Assembly: GCF_946481145.1 (NCBI RefSeq)
Contig: NZ_CAMLMJ010000001.1
Coordinates: forward strand, 62,001 to 126,000
Source of the DNA: an uncultured Sediminibacterium sp.
GTDB taxonomy: Bacteria > Bacteroidota > Bacteroidia > Chitinophagales > Chitinophagaceae
Direction: 5' to 3'
DNA length: 64,000 bases
The position numbers and the translations under genes are program-made. This document shows, piece by piece, positions 62,171-64,000 of this stretch (positions are counted from its first letter, which is position 1; the number at the start of each line of letters is the position of its first letter). The notes under the pieces are model-generated. The model was not told where the DNA came from and searched no databases. It saw nothing but the letters and a program-made list of their open reading frames with translations.

Positions 62171-62225
62171 AAGCAGTCCATAGACCATAGTTGATGGTCC
62201 ATGGACTATGGTCTATGGACTGCTT
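62171..62225. repeat. ATAGACCATGG-type inverted repeat
   Basis: Perfect 21-bp arms at 62171-62191 and 62205-62225 with a 13-nt loop, beginning directly after the tadA stop codon. Member of the family at 2699, 49802 and 54885. Confidence 0.9.
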
Positions 62226-62267
62226 TCGATTTAAGAAAGAATTCACCTTCATTCAACCGAAGCATTG

Positions 62268-62275
62268 TAAATTTG
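62268..62275 (+). promoter_or_regulatory. TAnnTTTG promoter -7 element of the sod gene
   Basis: TAAATTTG, 34 nt before the ATG, identical in sequence and spacing to the HU promoter. Confidence 0.6.
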
Positions 62276-62309
62276 TAGAATAGTTTTTAATCATTTAAAT
62301 ATTATAGTT

Positions 62310-62909
62310 ATGGCATTTACACTAGCACCCTTACCGTATGCTCATGAGGCATTGGAACCACATATTGATACTACTACCATGCAGATACACCATGGCAAGC
62401 ACCACCAGGCTTATGTAGACAACCTCAATAAAGCCATTGCAGGTACTGAACATGAAGGAAAAACACTTGAGCAGCTTGTTGCAGCAGCAGGATCTATTAG
62501 TCCGGCAGTACGCAATAATGGCGGTGGACATTGGAACCATACTTTCTTCTGGGAAAGCCTGACCCCTAATGCAGGTGGCGTCCCTACAGGTGCACTGGCA
62601 GATGCGATCAACAGCGCTTTTGGCTCTTTTGATGCATTTAAGGAGAAATTTGCTGCGGCTGGTATGACACGTTTTGGTAGTGGCTGGGCATGGTTGATTG
62701 TAAAAGACGGGAAACTGGAAGTTACTTCAACCCCTAACCAGGATAATCCTTTGATGGATGTAGCCGATGTAAAAGGCACACCCATTTTAGGTGCCGATGT
62801 ATGGGAACATGCATACTATCTTAAATACCAAAATCGCCGGGCAGACTACCTCGCTGCTTTCTGGAACGTAGTAAACTGGAATAAAGTAGCTGAACGTTTT
62901 GGTGCTTAA
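62310..62909 (+). CDS. sod: Superoxide dismutase, Fe/Mn type
   Basis: A 199-residue cytoplasmic Fe/Mn superoxide dismutase. Metal ligands are in [25 protein letters not shown], and DVWEHAYYL (Asp and His). Length and motifs are canonical; iron or manganese cannot be told apart here. It is a single gene with its own promoter and terminator. Confidence 0.97.
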   Translation: MAFTLAPLPYAHEALEPHIDTTTMQIHHGKHHQAYVDNLNKAIAGTEHEGKTLEQLVAAAGSISPAVRNNGGGHWNHTFFWESLTPNAGGVPTGALADAINSAFGSFDAFKEKFAAAGMTRFGSGWAWLIVKDGKLEVTSTPNQDNPLMDVADVKGTPILGADVWEHAYYLKYQNRRADYLAAFWNVVNWNKVAERFGA

Positions 62910-62927
62910 CTCGCACTAACCAATAAA

Positions 62928-63003
62928 ACAGGGTGTTGGACGCAGGTTTCAGGTGGTTTAAAAAGCTTATGTCTGAAGCCTGCAACCAAACCCTGATTTT
63001 TTA
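62928..63003 (+). terminator. Terminator-like hairpin after sod
   Basis: GCAGGTTTCAG (about 62950-62960) pairs with CTGAAGCCTGC (about 62972-62985), with an outer CAGGG/CCCTG pair, and a run of T follows. One G-T mismatch. It starts about 20 bp after the sod stop. Confidence 0.7.
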
Positions 63004-63050
63004 TACACTGAATCCTGCGGCTTTATTTATCTACCATTTTAAACTTGCTT

Positions 63051-63656
63051 ATGAAATCATTTATTTTTTCCGCTGTTGCCATTATTCTTTTTGCCTCTTG
63101 TTCTTCTGACCAAAAAAGAGTGGTTGTATTCAGTAAAGGACCTGCTGAAGTTAATACGGAAACAAAAACGATAAAAGCGGGTGACGGCGCCGGACATGAG
63201 GATAAGACGATTGACTTTGTTGGAAAGAATGTTGAAATTACCCTGAATACTCCTTCCGGAGAAGCAAAAGTTACCCTTACTGAAAATGGCTATTATATCG
63301 TTAATGTAAAGAATGATACCATTATTGGCAGCCAGGTAAATTATACCGATCCACAACTCAGTAACCAGGTAATCAGTCAGGAAGCATTACGTTTCAAAAT
63401 CGATTCGCTTCATAACCTGGTAAATAATGTGAATGTTGGAAAAGCCAACCGCAACTTTTACATCCTGCCCAATTCAGCAGCACATATCACCGATAATTTT
63501 GACGCTATCATTGTTGGCCCCTTTCACAATATGCGCTCAGCAGCCAGTAAAGACGGCAAAGCTCCCGAGGTATACCGCTTCTACAGCATCAAAGAAATCC
63601 GCGAAACAATCGCCCGCCTGGAAGGAATGACAGGAGGGAAGAAAACAGAAGAATAA
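63051..63656 (+). CDS. Putative lipoprotein, unknown
   Basis: A 201-residue lipoprotein with a signal ending in ILFASC. The mature part has no recognised domain; it is mixed alpha/beta and rich in polar residues. The frame opens at a TTG two codons upstream (63045); the ATG at 63051 is used. It is convergent with yidD across a 26-bp-arm palindrome. Function unknown. Confidence 0.75.
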   Translation: MKSFIFSAVAIILFASCSSDQKRVVVFSKGPAEVNTETKTIKAGDGAGHEDKTIDFVGKNVEITLNTPSGEAKVTLTENGYYIVNVKNDTIIGSQVNYTDPQLSNQVISQEALRFKIDSLHNLVNNVNVGKANRNFYILPNSAAHITDNFDAIIVGPFHNMRSAASKDGKAPEVYRFYSIKEIRETIARLEGMTGGKKTEE

Positions 63657-63741
63657 GGAACAGAGAAATAAGGAATAAGAAAGTGAAGTTCTACATAACT
63701 TTCTTATTCCTTATTTCTCTGTTTCATGTTTCTCTGTTTCC
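63657..63741. repeat. AACAGAGAAATAAGG-type palindrome filling a convergent gap
   Basis: Perfect 26-bp arms at 63659-63684 and 63698-63723 (AACAGAGAAATAAGG-AATAAG words), plus a further partial copy to 63740. It occupies exactly the gap between the two stop codons. Confidence 0.9.
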
Positions 63742-63975
63742 TCAATCCGGCACCGGATCATAGCCATGGCCGCCGCCGGGCCTGCATTTACTGATGCGTT
63801 TTATGGCCAGCCAGCCTCCTTTGAATAATCCATGTTTTTGTAATGCGGTAATGGCATATTGTGAACAGGTGGGTGTAAACCTGCATTTTGGGCCAAGGGC
63901 CGGTGAGATTACGTATTGGTAAATACGAATCAGGAAAATAAAAGGGTAGCTAAGTATTCGAAGCAATATGTTCAT
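63742..63975 (-). CDS. yidD: Membrane protein insertion efficiency factor YidD
   Basis: A 77-residue YidD protein: an N-terminal hydrophobic segment, [25 protein letters not shown] and [18 protein letters not shown], which are diagnostic. It assists YidC-dependent membrane insertion. Its usual partners (rpmH, rnpA, yidC) are not in the window; it lies next to the end of the sequence. Confidence 0.95.
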   Translation of the reverse strand: MNILLRILSYPFIFLIRIYQYVISPALGPKCRFTPTCSQYAITALQKHGLFKGGWLAIKRISKCRPGGGHGYDPVPD

Positions 63976-64000
63976 GAATAGGTGTCGAATTATTGCGCTA

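Noticed and set aside
1..64000. tRNA, rRNA, CRISPR array or prophage
   Set aside because: I looked for cloverleaf T-arm sequences, rRNA core segments, regular spaced direct repeats and integrase or phage genes and found none; the repeats present are palindromic and irregular, unlike CRISPR.

Overview
The window looks like a chromosomal segment of a Bacteroidota member, most likely of the family Chitinophagaceae or a close relative. Supporting signs are promoter -7 elements of the form TAnnTTTG, few recognisable Shine-Dalgarno sites, several twin-arginine (RRxF) leaders, a CcoN-CcoO fusion, methionine synthase split into two genes, bacterial Thx, and DUF5777, DUF4286, YceI and LptC proteins typical of the phylum. 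The family assignment is inference. I saw no rRNA, tRNA, CRISPR array, transposase or phage gene.

Layout. 1-5.5 kb: hydrolase, serS, gcvH, an ECF sigma/anti-sigma pair and a VanZ-like protein. 5.5-15.5 kb (leftward): a complete cbb3 oxidase cluster, namely a Crp/Fnr regulator, a hemerythrin/RIC-like protein, ccoI, ccoS, ccoNO, ccoQ, ccoP, ccoG, ccoH and a SafE/CcoI-associated exporter. ccoS and ccoQ are very short genes. Two nearly identical 41-bp operator/promoter modules precede hemerythrin-ccoI and ccoS-ccoNO. 15.6-29 kb: GH25, radical SAM, MarR, a GH10-like hydrolase, an SRPBCC protein, a UvrD helicase-nuclease, an Ig-like lipoprotein, recR, and a YceI/DUF5777 pair. 29-39 kb: split metH with a structured leader, LOG, xth, DUF4286, HU, Thx and a class V aminotransferase. 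39-46 kb: a surface-polysaccharide group (four glycosyltransferases, a methyltransferase, an O-antigen ligase) interrupted by meaB. 46-49.8 kb: a LON-domain protein, coaX, an outer-membrane barrel, LptC and a lipoprotein. 50-61 kb: a sugar oxidation locus (two Gfo/Idh/MocA enzymes, GMC oxidoreductase plus gluconate-dehydrogenase subunit 3, cytochrome c, three TIM-barrel isomerases, an MFS transporter and a DUF1080 protein), consistent with a 3-keto-glycoside type pathway. 61-64 kb: YdeI-like, tadA, sod, a lipoprotein and yidD.

The most unusual signal is in the intergenic DNA. About twenty gaps hold arrays of short repeated 'words' that return as reverse complements, so each gap folds into a long hairpin. 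Word families recur at unlinked loci (ATAGACCATGG, GAATGGTCAATTG, AACAGAGAAATAAGG, TTTTGATTTTTGA, AGCTTGAAGC). Many begin inside the stop codon of the preceding gene, and several fill the whole gap between two convergent stop codons. Four loci carry related parts of a larger composite element with an AACACGGAT-type hairpin. No mobile enzyme for them is present in the window, and their function is unknown.
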